Assembly (NCBI GenBank): GCA_903908285.1
Contig: CAIVRH010000008.1
Coordinates: 1-64,000 of the forward strand
Length of the DNA stretch: 64,000 nucleotides
Origin: an uncultured candidate division Zixibacteria bacterium
GTDB lineage: Bacteria; Zixibacteria; MSB-5A5; SM1-73
Reading direction: 5' to 3'
Part shown: one piece after another, positions 1 through 9,448 of the stretch
Layout of the letters: each line of letters begins with the position of its first letter
Position numbering within the stretch: the first letter of the stretch is position 1
The notes under the pieces: generated by a model
What the model was told of the DNA's origin: nothing
The model's database searches: none
Seen by the model: only the letters and a program-made list of their open reading frames with translations
Translations under genes and position numbers: made by a program

Positions 1-837
1 CTCCGAACAGAGTCGATCTTGAAATACCCCAAACTTCCTCTCAATCCTCCCCTTGGCTTGAGGTGAATTGGCGTAGATCATCTTTACTCCCATTTCCTCT
101 AAGGCTCGGGCAAATTGGGTCACGGGATATTCTCCCTTAAGCTGGTACTCCATGCTTTGGTAGCGGGTAGTCTTGAAATTAGAGCCCCGATCCACCCAGA
201 CGGGTGGGAGTCCGCCCACATATACACTCAAAGGAATCCCCCTTCTCTGGACCATATCCCAGAATACCTCCATATTCTGCTTCACTTCATCCGTTAACAC
301 AAATTTAGCCCCCGCCACCTTGCTGGTAGCGTCATCCACTCCTTTAATCAGATAAAGCCTGGGACCTCTCCCTTCCAGCCAATCATGATCCGAAGTGTCA
401 AATTGAACCATCTGACCCTCTCTGGAACTAGGCTCCCTCCACTGCCGGTGCTGAGGGTGTCTTCTTTGCTTGGTATATGAATCCCTTTCCAATAAAATCT
501 GCCTTACCGACTCCCTCGAAACCCTAATCCTCTCCTCCCCATTCAGAAACTCCGTCATATGGGTAAGGTTAAAACCTCTATATTTGCCCTTATATAAATG
601 GTCTATCCTGTCTCTTATCTTCTCCGTAAGCCAAAGTGGAGATCTCTTACCTTTGCTCCTATGGATTACTTCTCCCGCTCCTTCTTTCTCAACTCGCGCC
701 TTAATCCGATATACCTGACGCTCACTTATACCTAAAATACCCCCGGCCTCTTCAACCTTTAAATATCCACCCTCTACCTCTGATATCACTTTATACCTCT
801 CCGCTTCTTCCATGGTCAGGTTCAACACTCTTCTCAT
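1..837 (-). CDS. ISNCY-family DDE transposase (integrase core), cut by window edge
   Basis: This minus-strand frame is open from an ATG at 837 to base 1, so the C-terminus lies outside the window; a TAA sits in frame 15 bases upstream of the ATG. The N-terminal 50 residues look like a helix-turn-helix (VEEAGGILGISERQVYRI). A retroviral-integrase-type core follows: MVQFDTSDHDWLEGRGP gives the first catalytic Asp, YVGGLPPVWVDRGS the second, and NSPQAKGRIERKFG the Glu. The DWLEGRGP signature is typical of the ISNCY group (established family knowledge). Cut-and-paste or replicative DNA transposition is the expected activity. Nothing suggests decay within the visible part. Confidence 0.85.
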   Translation of the reverse strand, partial: MRRVLNLTMEEAERYKVISEVEGGYLKVEEAGGILGISERQVYRIKARVEKEGAGEVIHRSKGKRSPLWLTEKIRDRIDHLYKGKYRGFNLTHMTEFLNGEERIRVSRESVRQILLERDSYTKQRRHPQHRQWREPSSREGQMVQFDTSDHDWLEGRGPRLYLIKGVDDATSKVAGAKFVLTDEVKQNMEVFWDMVQRRGIPLSVYVGGLPPVWVDRGSNFKTTRYQSMEYQLKGEYPVTQFARALEEMGVKMIYANSPQAKGRIERKFGVFQDRLCSE

Positions 838-886
838 CCATATGGACGATTATAACCTGACATCCTCTATTTGCATACTACTGACA
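1..886 (-). mobile_element. Insertion sequence, right end inside window, left end missing
   Basis: The transposase defines the element. On its 5' side the hexamer TGTCAG (minus-strand reading) occurs twice, at 886-881 and 862-857, 24 bases apart; the outer copy may mark the IS end. The other terminus is outside the window, so no inverted repeat or target duplication can be tested. The boundary at 886 is a guess. The 841-1098 gap beyond it is AT-rich and shows no gene. Confidence 0.4.
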
Positions 887-1098
887 TTATTATATTGCGA
901 AGACAGAACTATTTTCAACTATTTCTAAGTATGTTTTATCCTATATTTGTTATTCGTTGATATAACGATACAGGAATAGGAGTATTGATATACACTTATA
1001 GAGAAACAACAATTCACGGAAATAACTAAAATTCGTTTGCATAATAAAAAAATAGAACTAAATTAGCCTCTAAGAAATCAGATTTAATCAGGAGTGAC

Positions 1099-1759
1099 GT
1101 GATGATAGATTTACACACCCATACCACCTTGAGCGATGGAGAGTTACTTCCCGCTGAATTAGTGAGGAGAGCGGAAATGTCCGGATATCAAGCCATTGCT
1201 CTTACCGATCATGTCGATTCCGGCACCATAGGAATTGGTTTTAAAGCAGCTAATCAAATCAGCCGCAGATTTGAATTCTGCAAAAAGAGAGACATCCATA
1301 AAGATACTACCGGGGGTGGAAATAACCCACGTACCGCCTTCTTTGATTCCGGAATTAGCCCGGGAAGCAAGAAAGCTGGGAGCAAAGATCGTGGTGGTGC
1401 ATGGAGAATCACCGGTTGAACCGGTTCAACCCGGAACCAACCTGGCTGGCTTGCAGAGTGATATCGATATTCTGGCCCACCCGGGATTGATCCAGGATGA
1501 AGAGGTGAAACTGGCCAAAGAGAAAGATATTTGTCTGGAAATTTCTGCTCGCAAGGGACATTGTTTGGCAAATGGTCGGGTGGTGGTACTGGCAAGAAAG
1601 TATCAAGCCAAAATGGTGATTGACACCGATGCTCACAGTCCCGCGGAATTGTTGAGCGAGGACCGTAGAAGAAAAGTAGGTCTGGGTGCGGGGTTGACGG
1701 AGGAGGAGCTCAAAACAGTGATTCAGAATTCGGCGGATTTGGTAAACAGAAGGTTCTAG
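1099..1759 (+). pseudogene. PHP-domain phosphoesterase (histidinol-phosphatase-like), single-base frameshift
   Basis: Two overlapping frames make one PHP protein. Frame one (from ATG 1099) gives MIDLHTHTTLSDGELLP and AIALTDHVDSG, the HxH and TDH metal-binding motifs. The second frame carries the rest from about 1232: PGVEITHVPP, VVVHGE, DILAHPGLI, LEISARKGH and IDTDAHSP, to the TAG at 1759. The shift must lie at about 1225-1240, because frame two has a stop at 1229-1231. The locus spans 661 bases, one more than 220 codons, so one extra or missing base explains it. The restored length (about 219 aa) fits the stand-alone PHP family. It may be an assembly error or a real lesion; all metal ligands are preserved on both sides, which favours a recent event or an error. 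SD-like GGAGTGA precedes the ATG. Confidence 0.8.
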
Positions 1760-1833
1760 TCAACAACAAACAATCCAAAATTCACATAGCCAAGCTGAAG
1801 GTTTAGCACTCCAACAATATACGAGAACCATAC

Positions 1834-2676
1834 ATGAAAATAAAATTTACAAAGATGCATGCTCTGGGTAATGATTATATCTATGTGGACTGCTTCAAAC
1901 AAAAACTAAATAAGGCAGATTTGCCGGAACTGGCAAAGAAGATATGTGATAGGCATTTTGGGGTGGGATCAGACGGATTAATTCTGGTGGTTCCGGGGAA
2001 ATCACATAAATTCAGAATGGTCTTTTATAACCCGGACGGGAGCGAGGCGGAGATGTGCGGGAACGGCATTCGATGTTTTGCCCGGTTTCTTTACGATCAG
2101 GGTTTATCCAAAAGCAGAGTTCAGGATATCGAAACCAAAGCCGGGATAATCCATACGGAGATAATCAAACCGGGCCAGACTTTTATGATTCGGACGGATA
2201 TCGGGAAGCCGATTCTGGAACGGGAAAAAATACCGGTAAAAGGGAAAGGGAAATTCTGTATCAATGAAAGCTTGAAGATGAATGGTCGAAAAGTGCAATT
2301 CACCAGCATGTCTCTGGGTAATCCACACACGCTGGTATTTGTGAAGGAATTCGAACCTAACTGGAAGGAAATCGGGAAGGCGGTGGAGAACCATCCCATC
2401 TTTCCCCGAAGGACCAATGTGGAATTTGCAAAGATCTTAAGCCGGAGCAGAATTCAAATGAAGATATGGGAAAGAGGAGTGGGGGAGACTTTGGCTTCGG
2501 GAACTGGCGCTTCTGCGGCTACGGTGGCGGGGGTGTTGAAACGGAAGCTGGAACGCAAGGTGACCGCTTTTTTTGACAATGGCAAGCTCGGCATAGAATG
2601 GAGGGAGCAGGACGACCACCTCTATATCACTGGACCGGCTATCAGGGTTTTCGATGGCATGTATGATTACACCTAA
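1834..2676 (+). CDS. dapF: Diaminopimelate epimerase, second catalytic Cys replaced by Ser
   Basis: The 280-aa protein has the usual length for DapF, which interconverts LL- and meso-diaminopimelate in the cytosol for lysine and peptidoglycan synthesis. The N-terminus FTKMHALGNDYIYVD and the first active-site motif NPDGSEAEMCGNGIRC (Cys75) are canonical. The second motif reads ERGVGETLASGTGASA: Ser222 stands where the family normally has the second catalytic Cys (ACGTGACA), and Ser227 replaces the usual following Cys. The codons are TCG and TCT, so two separate changes are needed. Either the enzyme uses Ser/Cys chemistry, it is a related isomerase, or it is impaired. The frame is intact and otherwise well conserved. 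It follows the PHP gene by 74 bases. Confidence 0.9.
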   Translation: MKIKFTKMHALGNDYIYVDCFKQKLNKADLPELAKKICDRHFGVGSDGLILVVPGKSHKFRMVFYNPDGSEAEMCGNGIRCFARFLYDQGLSKSRVQDIETKAGIIHTEIIKPGQTFMIRTDIGKPILEREKIPVKGKGKFCINESLKMNGRKVQFTSMSLGNPHTLVFVKEFEPNWKEIGKAVENHPIFPRRTNVEFAKILSRSRIQMKIWERGVGETLASGTGASAATVAGVLKRKLERKVTAFFDNGKLGIEWREQDDHLYITGPAIRVFDGMYDYT

Positions 2677-2786
2677 ACGGTATCTCAATTAAAGTGGAAA
2701 GCTACCAGCAACTAACATAAGTTAGCTGCTGATGTCATTTTGTCTTATCAGAGTAATTTATCCACAATCCGCATTTTATTTTACCC

Positions 2787-2815
2787 TTGACCCTGCGAAA
2801 CCTTTTTGATATAAT
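2787..2815 (+). promoter_or_regulatory. Sigma-70-type promoter upstream of tamB
   Basis: TTGACC at 2787-2792 and a perfect TATAAT at 2810-2815 are separated by exactly 17 bases. It lies about 130 bases before the tamB-like start, implying a leader of roughly 125 nt. The 2677-2948 gap holds nothing else recognisable. Confidence 0.75.
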
Positions 2816-2948
2816 CGTATAATCTTGATGGGTGATCGATAAAACCGGAATTTCTTCACTTCATACCCGCAGGAACCAAGTATGAGGGGATTCCCGGTTA
2901 TTCAACTAATAGAAGTCTATCTGTTCGTACCGGAAGTCAGGATTCCAA

Positions 2949-5900
2949 ATGAAGAAGAGATATAAAATACCGCTGTATCTTTTATCTTTTCTGCTTCTAG
3001 CATGTTTGGTGTTCTGGGGACTTTTGTCGCAGACCAAACTGCTGGAAAATCAGGTCAACCGGCTATTGCGGGTTTTCGTGCAGAGCCGGTATTCGATCCG
3101 GGTCAAAGTAGGAGATATCAGCGGTCCATTTTGGAAAGAGCTGACCATTAAGAACCTGACCGTAGATTTCGTTAAAGATACGACTGAATACAGGATAGCG
3201 GACATTCCTTTCCTGAAAGTGAATTATAAACTTATCAATCTCTGGAGAAAAAGATGGGCTGTGGATTCTTTGATCGTGGATCATCCCGTTCTGATTATCA
3301 AGAAATCCCAGGAGGGTAAACTGCTTTTGGTGTCTGCACCCAAAAGAAAAATTCTCCCTACCGGTTTGTTTGATTTCAAAGTCGGATTGCTGAGAATCAA
3401 CTCCGGAATTTTCAATTATGTAAATGAGGATAAACAATCAACCGTTGACAGCTTGAATCTTGAACTCTCGTTAAGCAAGGAAGAAGAAGGAATCAAAGCC
3501 AATATTAACAATGGCGAATTTACCTATACCCAGAAAGATTTTAAAGTCAAGCAATTGCAGGGTTTTCTCTGGTTCAAAAATGACAGCCTGTCGGTCAAAT
3601 CATTGAAAGTTAAAACTACAGATTCGGACCTGGAGATTTCGGGACTTTTGACCGATCCCGAAAATCCCCAGCTTTCCTTCTCGGTCAACGCTCAGCCGGT
3701 GGATCTGAAAGATATAAAGAAATTAACCGGAGTGGGACTGGAGGGTCGGATGAGAGTCGAGGGGACACTAAAAGGGAATTTCAAAGCATTCGGCGGTGAA
3801 GCGGTTTTAGACGGGCTCTTTTTTGACAGGAAGTTTGAACAGGTAAGGGTAGCTTATTCATATAAGAACAGGAAATTCACTTTTCCATCCATAGCAGGCA
3901 AAGTCTTTGAATCCCCCCTGGAGGGGAGCGGGGAGCTCAACTTGGGCACGAAACCGGAGGAGTACGAATTCAAAGGGACGGTGAACAATCTGAATTTGAA
4001 CAATATAGTCTTCGGCAGCCTGCATACCGATTTTTCGGGATACGTCAGTTTACTGGGGCGATCCTTTTCCGCCAAAGATATGGTGATGGAAGCAGATGTG
4101 AATTTGCAGAACGGAAGAATTGAGCAGTACCGTTTCAATTCCGCCTCGGGAATTATGGATATTACGACCAACGCCATCGTTTTTCATCCTCAATTTCTAT
4201 TGGGCTATAAGAGTACCCAGGTCGACTTCGGGGGTGAATTACAGTATGCCGGGGATTTGGATATTGACGCCTCAGTGAATTTCCTCGACTTGAAAGATTT
4301 CTGGTATCAGATATTCATAAAACAAATGATGGGAAGGGGAAAAGCCACACTAAAGCTTTCAGGAAAGACGGAGGATTTTGACGTCAAAGGAAAATTCGTT
4401 TCCGACTCCTGTTATGTTTACCAGCTTTATGGTACCGAGGTTCAGGTGGATCTCTCGTTAGCCAATTTTGTCACCAAACCCAAAGGGGTCGTAAATGCTC
4501 TATTCCTGCGGGGTAACGCCTGGGGGGTGGACTACGATAGTTTGAGTTCCCACCTGAAAGTGGACGGTCAGTGGATCGAAATCGACACCACCCGGCTTTC
4601 GGGCAAAAATTATGATGTAAATGTGTGGGGGGAATTGGATGCCTCCAAGAATCCCCAGACTCTTTTGCTTCACCAGATGGTTTTAGATTACCGGGGGAAC
4701 CGTCTGCAGACATTCTCACCCACGGTGGTGGATATCGATACCGAAAAAGCGGTGATTAAAAAGTTTGTCCTTTCCGGAGAGACTGGAGAGATGGGGTTAT
4801 CCGGAGTGGTGGACTATGAAGAGAGAATGACTCTTCAAGTCAACCTTACGGGTCTGGATATCACCCCTTGGGCAGTGCTTCTGACACCGGAACCAATCGA
4901 GGGAAAGCTTTCGGCACAAGCCGAGTTCAAAGGGGATTTTCAAAATCCCCAAATAGAAATGACCGGACAGATTCAACAACTAAAATTTAAAGACATGGAT
5001 TTGGGGGATTTAGACGCGGAATTATCCTATGCCGAAAAGAAGCTGGAGGTGAAGAAACTCGACGTGGCCGAAACGGACTGGGAATATCATCTGACCGGAT
5101 TCTTACCTGTGGATCTGTCCTTCTATGCTGTGGACAAAAGGGTTCTGGATCTGCCCCAGAATTTTCGATTGCAGGTCAAGGGGAAAAGACTGGAACTGAT
5201 CCGTTGGTTCATCCCTGATATCGAATATCTGAAAGGGGACTTCGAGGGTGATTTGAACATAACGGGAAGCTTGTTTCACCCGCAGTTGGACGGAAAGATG
5301 ACCGTGAAGGACGGGAGTTTGAAGTTCGTTCAGTTGCTCGATCCGATAGAGCAGCTCACAGTGGAGATGAGAATGCAGAATGAGAACCTTATCTTAGACA
5401 GAATAAGCGGTTTCATAGAGCGTGGAGGATCGGAAAGTAGTTCATTTTGGAAAATCTGGAAAATCTTCTCCAAGAAACGTAAGCTTAAAGGAGAGGTCAA
5501 CGGATTTGGAACCATTAACCTGAAAGATATTAATAATATTGATTATGACCTTTATTTCTCTGGAGACAGAGTCCCGGCCAATTATGAATACGCGGATCTG
5601 TCGGGGGTAGCGGATTTTAGCGTTCAGATAACCGGAAGAACTCTTCCCCTGGTATCCGCCCAGATAGTGCTCTCCGAGCTTTTCTACCGGGAGCCTTTTT
5701 CCAGTTCGGGCTCGGAATCCTCTCTTTCCCCCACTTATACGGAGGAGGATTTATGGGACTGGGATTTTGACATATCCATCCCCAATAATTGCTGGATAAT
5801 AAACAACGACGTAAATCTGGAACTGAAAGGTGATGTAAAAGTGTTACGGGAAGGGGGCGAATTGAAAATCCTGGGTGACATGGAGACCATCCGGGGAAAA

Positions 5901-6533
5901 TACTTCCTATATGGAACCACGTTCAACATAGAGAGCGGAACTTTCACTTTTGACAATATAAAAGAGATAAATCCCAAGATCGATTTCTTGGTGTCCAGCA
6001 GATTGGGAGAAGGAGCAGCGAGCTCCTCCGGAACCGGAAGTCTGGTGAACACCGGATCGATCAATGAAGTGGAGTTGGAGATAAAGGGAACCATTCTGGA
6101 ACCAGAGGTGGTGCCGGCTTCTGGTTCGCCGTATTCCCAGGAAGATGTAATAGAGCTTTTAGCTTTTCAGCGTGGACTCTCTTCGTTGGATTCTGCCGGA
6201 GTGGGAAGCTTGTTTCAGGAGAGAGTGATCAAAAGCCTGGGAGGAGCGTATAGCAGCCGTTTTTTGGAAAATATTGCGGGTCAGAGTTTAGGGGTGGAAA
6301 CTTTCGAGATAGTGCCCACCTGGAACGAAAAGTTTCATCTTTCGGATGCACAGATCACCGTGGGTAAATACGTCTCCAATAAAATTTATTTTCGATATTC
6401 TCGCAGTCTTTCGCAATCCAGCGGGCAAGAAACCGGCGTGGAATACAGATTAAGCAAAAACCTTCTACTGGAGGGCAGCCGAGATAAACAGGGTCTTTTT
6501 CATTTTGGATTGAATCTGAACTGGGAATATTAA
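2949..6533 (+). CDS. tamB: TamB-like translocation and assembly module protein (DUF490)
   Basis: A 1194-aa protein with one N-terminal membrane anchor (about residues 5-25, PLYLLSFLLLACLVFWGLL) and a very long beta-rich periplasmic part made of AsmA/TamB-type repeats (alternating GxVN/GELNLG/GKMTVKDGSL segments). The C-terminal 350 residues match the DUF490 domain, including PxSGSPYSQEDVIELLAFQRG and the final strand-rich segment. TamB-type proteins span the periplasm and work with an Omp85 barrel in inserting outer-membrane proteins or moving phospholipids; the next gene is such a barrel, 37 bases away, and the two are probably one operon. The ATG at 2949 has only a weak Shine-Dalgarno. Length is close to that of proteobacterial TamB (about 1260 aa). 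Confidence 0.9.
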   Translation: MKKRYKIPLYLLSFLLLACLVFWGLLSQTKLLENQVNRLLRVFVQSRYSIRVKVGDISGPFWKELTIKNLTVDFVKDTTEYRIADIPFLKVNYKLINLWRKRWAVDSLIVDHPVLIIKKSQEGKLLLVSAPKRKILPTGLFDFKVGLLRINSGIFNYVNEDKQSTVDSLNLELSLSKEEEGIKANINNGEFTYTQKDFKVKQLQGFLWFKNDSLSVKSLKVKTTDSDLEISGLLTDPENPQLSFSVNAQPVDLKDIKKLTGVGLEGRMRVEGTLKGNFKAFGGEAVLDGLFFDRKFEQVRVAYSYKNRKFTFPSIAGKVFESPLEGSGELNLGTKPEEYEFKGTVNNLNLNNIVFGSLHTDFSGYVSLLGRSFSAKDMVMEADVNLQNGRIEQYRFNSASGIMDITTNAIVFHPQFLLGYKSTQVDFGGELQYAGDLDIDASVNFLDLKDFWYQIFIKQMMGRGKATLKLSGKTEDFDVKGKFVSDSCYVYQLYGTEVQVDLSLANFVTKPKGVVNALFLRGNAWGVDYDSLSSHLKVDGQWIEIDTTRLSGKNYDVNVWGELDASKNPQTLLLHQMVLDYRGNRLQTFSPTVVDIDTEKAVIKKFVLSGETGEMGLSGVVDYEERMTLQVNLTGLDITPWAVLLTPEPIEGKLSAQAEFKGDFQNPQIEMTGQIQQLKFKDMDLGDLDAELSYAEKKLEVKKLDVAETDWEYHLTGFLPVDLSFYAVDKRVLDLPQNFRLQVKGKRLELIRWFIPDIEYLKGDFEGDLNITGSLFHPQLDGKMTVKDGSLKFVQLLDPIEQLTVEMRMQNENLILDRISGFIERGGSESSSFWKIWKIFSKKRKLKGEVNGFGTINLKDINNIDYDLYFSGDRVPANYEYADLSGVADFSVQITGRTLPLVSAQIVLSELFYREPFSSSGSESSLSPTYTEEDLWDWDFDISIPNNCWIINNDVNLELKGDVKVLREGGELKILGDMETIRGKYFLYGTTFNIESGTFTFDNIKEINPKIDFLVSSRLGEGAASSSGTGSLVNTGSINEVELEIKGTILEPEVVPASGSPYSQEDVIELLAFQRGLSSLDSAGVGSLFQERVIKSLGGAYSSRFLENIAGQSLGVETFEIVPTWNEKFHLSDAQITVGKYVSNKIYFRYSRSLSQSSGQETGVEYRLSKNLLLEGSRDKQGLFHFGLNLNWEY

Positions 6534-6570
6534 AAAGAGAAACTTAAATACCGGCTTTTTAAAAACTCAA

Positions 6571-8469
6571 GTGTATTTTATGAACATTACCTTTCAGAAC
6601 CGTCTCCTCCTTTTTATTCTACTCTACCCGGGATTGATTCTCCTTAGTTCGCCTGCTACAGCCGCTAATCAAGAGAAGCTGATTATCGAGAAAATAGACA
6701 TCGAGGGAAACAGTTACTTTTCCGATGGCAAAATCAAAGATCAGGTGGTCATAAAACAGAATAAGTGGTATAACTTTTTCCAAAAAAGAAGATTCAACCC
6801 CAAAAAGTCAGAGCTGGACCAATTCTCCATCGATTCCCTCTACCACGTAAATGGTTTTCTTGACGTGGAATGCAAAATCAGTGCAGAAAAAAAGGAAGAA
6901 CACGGATGCGTGGTAAAGGTAGTCATAAATGAAGGGCAGCAAACCAAGTTTGGCAATATCACTTTACAGCAGGGGCTAGCGGAATTTGAGGAAAAAACAA
7001 AAAGGGAGATGAAGCTTCTTGATAAAGGCGGTCCTTTTAACTGGACTAAATTGTATGAGGTAATTTTCGATATCAAAACCATCTATGCTAACAACGGGTA
7101 TCCTTACGCCGACGTTAAGATGCAGGTAGGGGGGGGAGAAAATAATTTTGTACAGGATGTGACATTCCAGGTCAGTGCGGATAAGAAGGTTTTCTTTGGT
7201 GCGGTCACCTATGAAGGATTGAAACTGACTAAAGAAGTTGTGGTTCGACGGGAGCTGACCATAAAAGAAGGGGAGCTTTATTCCCGAGATAAGATCATGG
7301 ATAGCCAACAAAGGCTATACTCCACCAGCCTTTTTAGTTACATCACCCTAAAAGCCAAGGACATAGAACAAAAACCGGATAAACCGGATTTTGTCCTTAA
7401 AATAATAGAAAAGAAACCGAATTACGTCAGCGCCAAAGGAGAGCTGGCACAGAATTTACCCCAATCCGTAAGCCAACAAGAATACCTTACTGCGGATTTT
7501 ACCGGCGAATGGGGAAATAGAAATCTGGCCGGCACATCCCGGAAGATAGGAGCCTCAGCTTTCTACAGTTTTATAATTTTCCCGAAGATAGAAAGACTTT
7601 CCAATCGTTTTACCCTGACCTATATACAGCCATGGTTTTTGGGAAGCAGAACACTTTTGGATGTGGATTTTTATTATGAACCGGGAGTGAAAAGCGCCAT
7701 TCAGACATATCGCATCGAATCGTACGGAGGTAATATCAACTTCAGCCGGGAGTATTCCAAGCACACCAAAGTATGGCTTACCCACAATTATGAACAAGTG
7801 AAAATATATAGCATTCCCTTGGATGAGTTGGATACATATAAGAGAGAAAAGGGGATAAATGTGCGACGGAAGATCATTCTATCCGGGGAACACGACAAGC
7901 GAAACAATATATTTATTCCTCTGGTTGGCTCTTTTACCCAGATTTCCACCGAGTACGTGGGGGGAATTTTAGGAGGGGACAACAATTTTTTCGAAACAAC
8001 CTTTTCCTGGGCCAGATACAATCTTATGGGTAAAAAAAAGATTTTAAATGTACTTGCCACCCGGATAAAGCTGGGTTATGCCGAGGAATTAACCCGCAAG
8101 GATTACGTCCCTACCTACGACCGGTTCTATATGGGAGGAGCTTCGACTATGCGGGGATTCAAGGAGAACAGTCTGGGTCCGGTGGACGAAACCGGGACTC
8201 CCATCGGCGGCAAAGTGATGATTCTGGGCAATGCAGAGTACCGCAGAGGATTGTTCTGGAAATTTGGTTATACTATTTTCGTGGATTCAGGTAATATATG
8301 GGATAGAGTGAAAGATGTAAATTTAGGGAATCTTAAGCTTTCCTCCGGCCTGGGACTACAATTTTTTACACCAGTAGGACCTTTGAGATTGGATTATGGC
8401 AGGCAACTTCCCATAAAGAAAAGTCCACAATCCGGCAGGTTTCATTTGAGCATATTATATGCGTTCTAA
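6571..8469 (+). CDS. Omp85-family outer-membrane assembly barrel (BamA/TamA-like)
   Basis: A 632-aa protein with a signal peptide (about residues 1-32, ending PATAA), POTRA-like domains over roughly residues 38-300 (for example IEKIDIEGNSYFSDGKI and VTYEGLKLTKEVVVRREL) and a C-terminal 16-strand-type barrel. MGGASTMRGF near residue 521 is the conserved loop-6 [LM]GG..S.RGF motif. The chain ends in aromatic FHLSILYAF, as expected of a barrel signal. The position directly after tamB suggests the TamA role, but a BamA role for general outer-membrane protein insertion cannot be excluded from sequence. ATG 6580 (MNITFQ) is an alternative start giving a more compact signal peptide. Confidence 0.9.
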   Translation: MYFMNITFQNRLLLFILLYPGLILLSSPATAANQEKLIIEKIDIEGNSYFSDGKIKDQVVIKQNKWYNFFQKRRFNPKKSELDQFSIDSLYHVNGFLDVECKISAEKKEEHGCVVKVVINEGQQTKFGNITLQQGLAEFEEKTKREMKLLDKGGPFNWTKLYEVIFDIKTIYANNGYPYADVKMQVGGGENNFVQDVTFQVSADKKVFFGAVTYEGLKLTKEVVVRRELTIKEGELYSRDKIMDSQQRLYSTSLFSYITLKAKDIEQKPDKPDFVLKIIEKKPNYVSAKGELAQNLPQSVSQQEYLTADFTGEWGNRNLAGTSRKIGASAFYSFIIFPKIERLSNRFTLTYIQPWFLGSRTLLDVDFYYEPGVKSAIQTYRIESYGGNINFSREYSKHTKVWLTHNYEQVKIYSIPLDELDTYKREKGINVRRKIILSGEHDKRNNIFIPLVGSFTQISTEYVGGILGGDNNFFETTFSWARYNLMGKKKILNVLATRIKLGYAEELTRKDYVPTYDRFYMGGASTMRGFKENSLGPVDETGTPIGGKVMILGNAEYRRGLFWKFGYTIFVDSGNIWDRVKDVNLGNLKLSSGLGLQFFTPVGPLRLDYGRQLPIKKSPQSGRFHLSILYAF

Positions 8470-8473
8470 AGAC

Positions 8474-8508
8474 AGGTGAAAGGTTAAAGGTCAAAGGTGA
8501 AAGGTTAT
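8474..8508 (+). repeat. 7-bp tandem repeat, five units
   Basis: Five consecutive heptamers, AGGTGAA, AGGTTAA, AGGTCAA, AGGTGAA, AGGTTAT, fill most of the gap between the Omp85 gene and the amidotransferase gene. It is one of several heptamer tracts in the window. Confidence 0.8.
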
Positions 8509-8533
8509 AATATTACCGGTTAATTCTAATATC

Positions 8534-9298
8534 ATGAGAAAAAAGAATACAGCACCGATTATAGGGATCACCTGTTCCATGGAATATGACGACGAAAAGA
8601 GGAAAATTCCCACGGCTTATGCTTTTGACTATCTGAAAAGGAACTACCATGAAGCCATTGAGAGAGCGGGAGGCATCCCCATTCTCATGCCAAACACCAA
8701 AAGAACGGAAAATGTCGAAAACATATTGGAACTGGTGGATGGACTGTTGATCAGCGGCGGGAACGACGTCGATCCGGTTTTCTATGGAGAGAAAAGAGTA
8801 GCCAGGAATTTAAGCCTAACTCCGGAGAGGGATCATTTTGAAATGGCTTTGGTGGAAAAAGCTATAGGGCAAGATATACCCATGCTTGGTATCTGCCGCG
8901 GAATGCAGCTGGTGAATGTGTTTTTTGGAGGAAATCTATATCAGGATCTAACATTTGAGAAAAAATCGCTCGACCATACGTTAGAAGGTTCAAACATATA
9001 CGATAAAAAACATCCGGTGATTATCCGAGAGGAAAGCAGGCTTTTCGAAATAATCCGGAAGAAAAAGATTACGGTTAACACCAGCCATCATCAAATAGTA
9101 AAAACTGTGGGCCGGGGATTAGTTGCGACCGCCTGGTCGGAGGAAGATGGGGTGGTCGAAGCCTTGGAGTCGGAAGACGATCATTCCCTCTTAGGTGTGC
9201 AGTGGCATCCGGAACTCATGCCGGATAAAAGCTCCAAGGCTTTATTTGACTGGTTGGTTCAATCTGCTAAAGATTATGGATTAAGAAGATTCGATTGA
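8534..9298 (+). CDS. Class-I glutamine amidotransferase, gamma-glutamyl-GABA hydrolase-like (peptidase C26)
   Basis: A 254-aa cytosolic protein of the PuuD/C26 family. The nucleophile elbow LGICRGMQLVN places Cys121; GVQWHPE gives His225 and Glu227, completing the Cys-His-Glu triad. LLISGGNDVDPVFYGE and the N-terminal PIIGITCSMEY are typical of the family. These enzymes hydrolyse gamma-glutamyl amides such as gamma-glutamyl-GABA; the actual substrate here is unknown and no putrescine-utilisation neighbours are visible. Length matches the family (about 250 aa). Confidence 0.88.
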   Translation: MRKKNTAPIIGITCSMEYDDEKRKIPTAYAFDYLKRNYHEAIERAGGIPILMPNTKRTENVENILELVDGLLISGGNDVDPVFYGEKRVARNLSLTPERDHFEMALVEKAIGQDIPMLGICRGMQLVNVFFGGNLYQDLTFEKKSLDHTLEGSNIYDKKHPVIIREESRLFEIIRKKKITVNTSHHQIVKTVGRGLVATAWSEEDGVVEALESEDDHSLLGVQWHPELMPDKSSKALFDWLVQSAKDYGLRRFD

Positions 9299-9337
9299 CT
9301 TGAGTTGTAGCAAAGACTGATACCTCAACTCCTGTAT

Positions 9338-9367
9338 CCCCGTCTCCTTCCTTGTTAAGGAGAGGGG
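9338..9367. repeat. GC-rich intergenic hairpin
   Basis: CCCC-G-TCTCCTT at 9338-9349 pairs with AAGGAGA-GGGG at 9357-9367 around a 7-base loop. Related C/T-rich hairpins occur at 24957 and 26906. There is no U-tract, so it is not a standard terminator. Confidence 0.6.
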
Positions 9368-9448
9368 AACAAAAGGGGAGAGATGTTAAAACTATACTTG
9401 TGAAACCCTCCAGTTAACACAATTTGAAATTGTTAAGGTGTTTTTGTC

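Noticed and set aside
9299-9448. TPP riboswitch upstream of thiE
   Set aside because: No CTGAGA/ACCTGA-type core; the space is taken by a C/T-rich hairpin.
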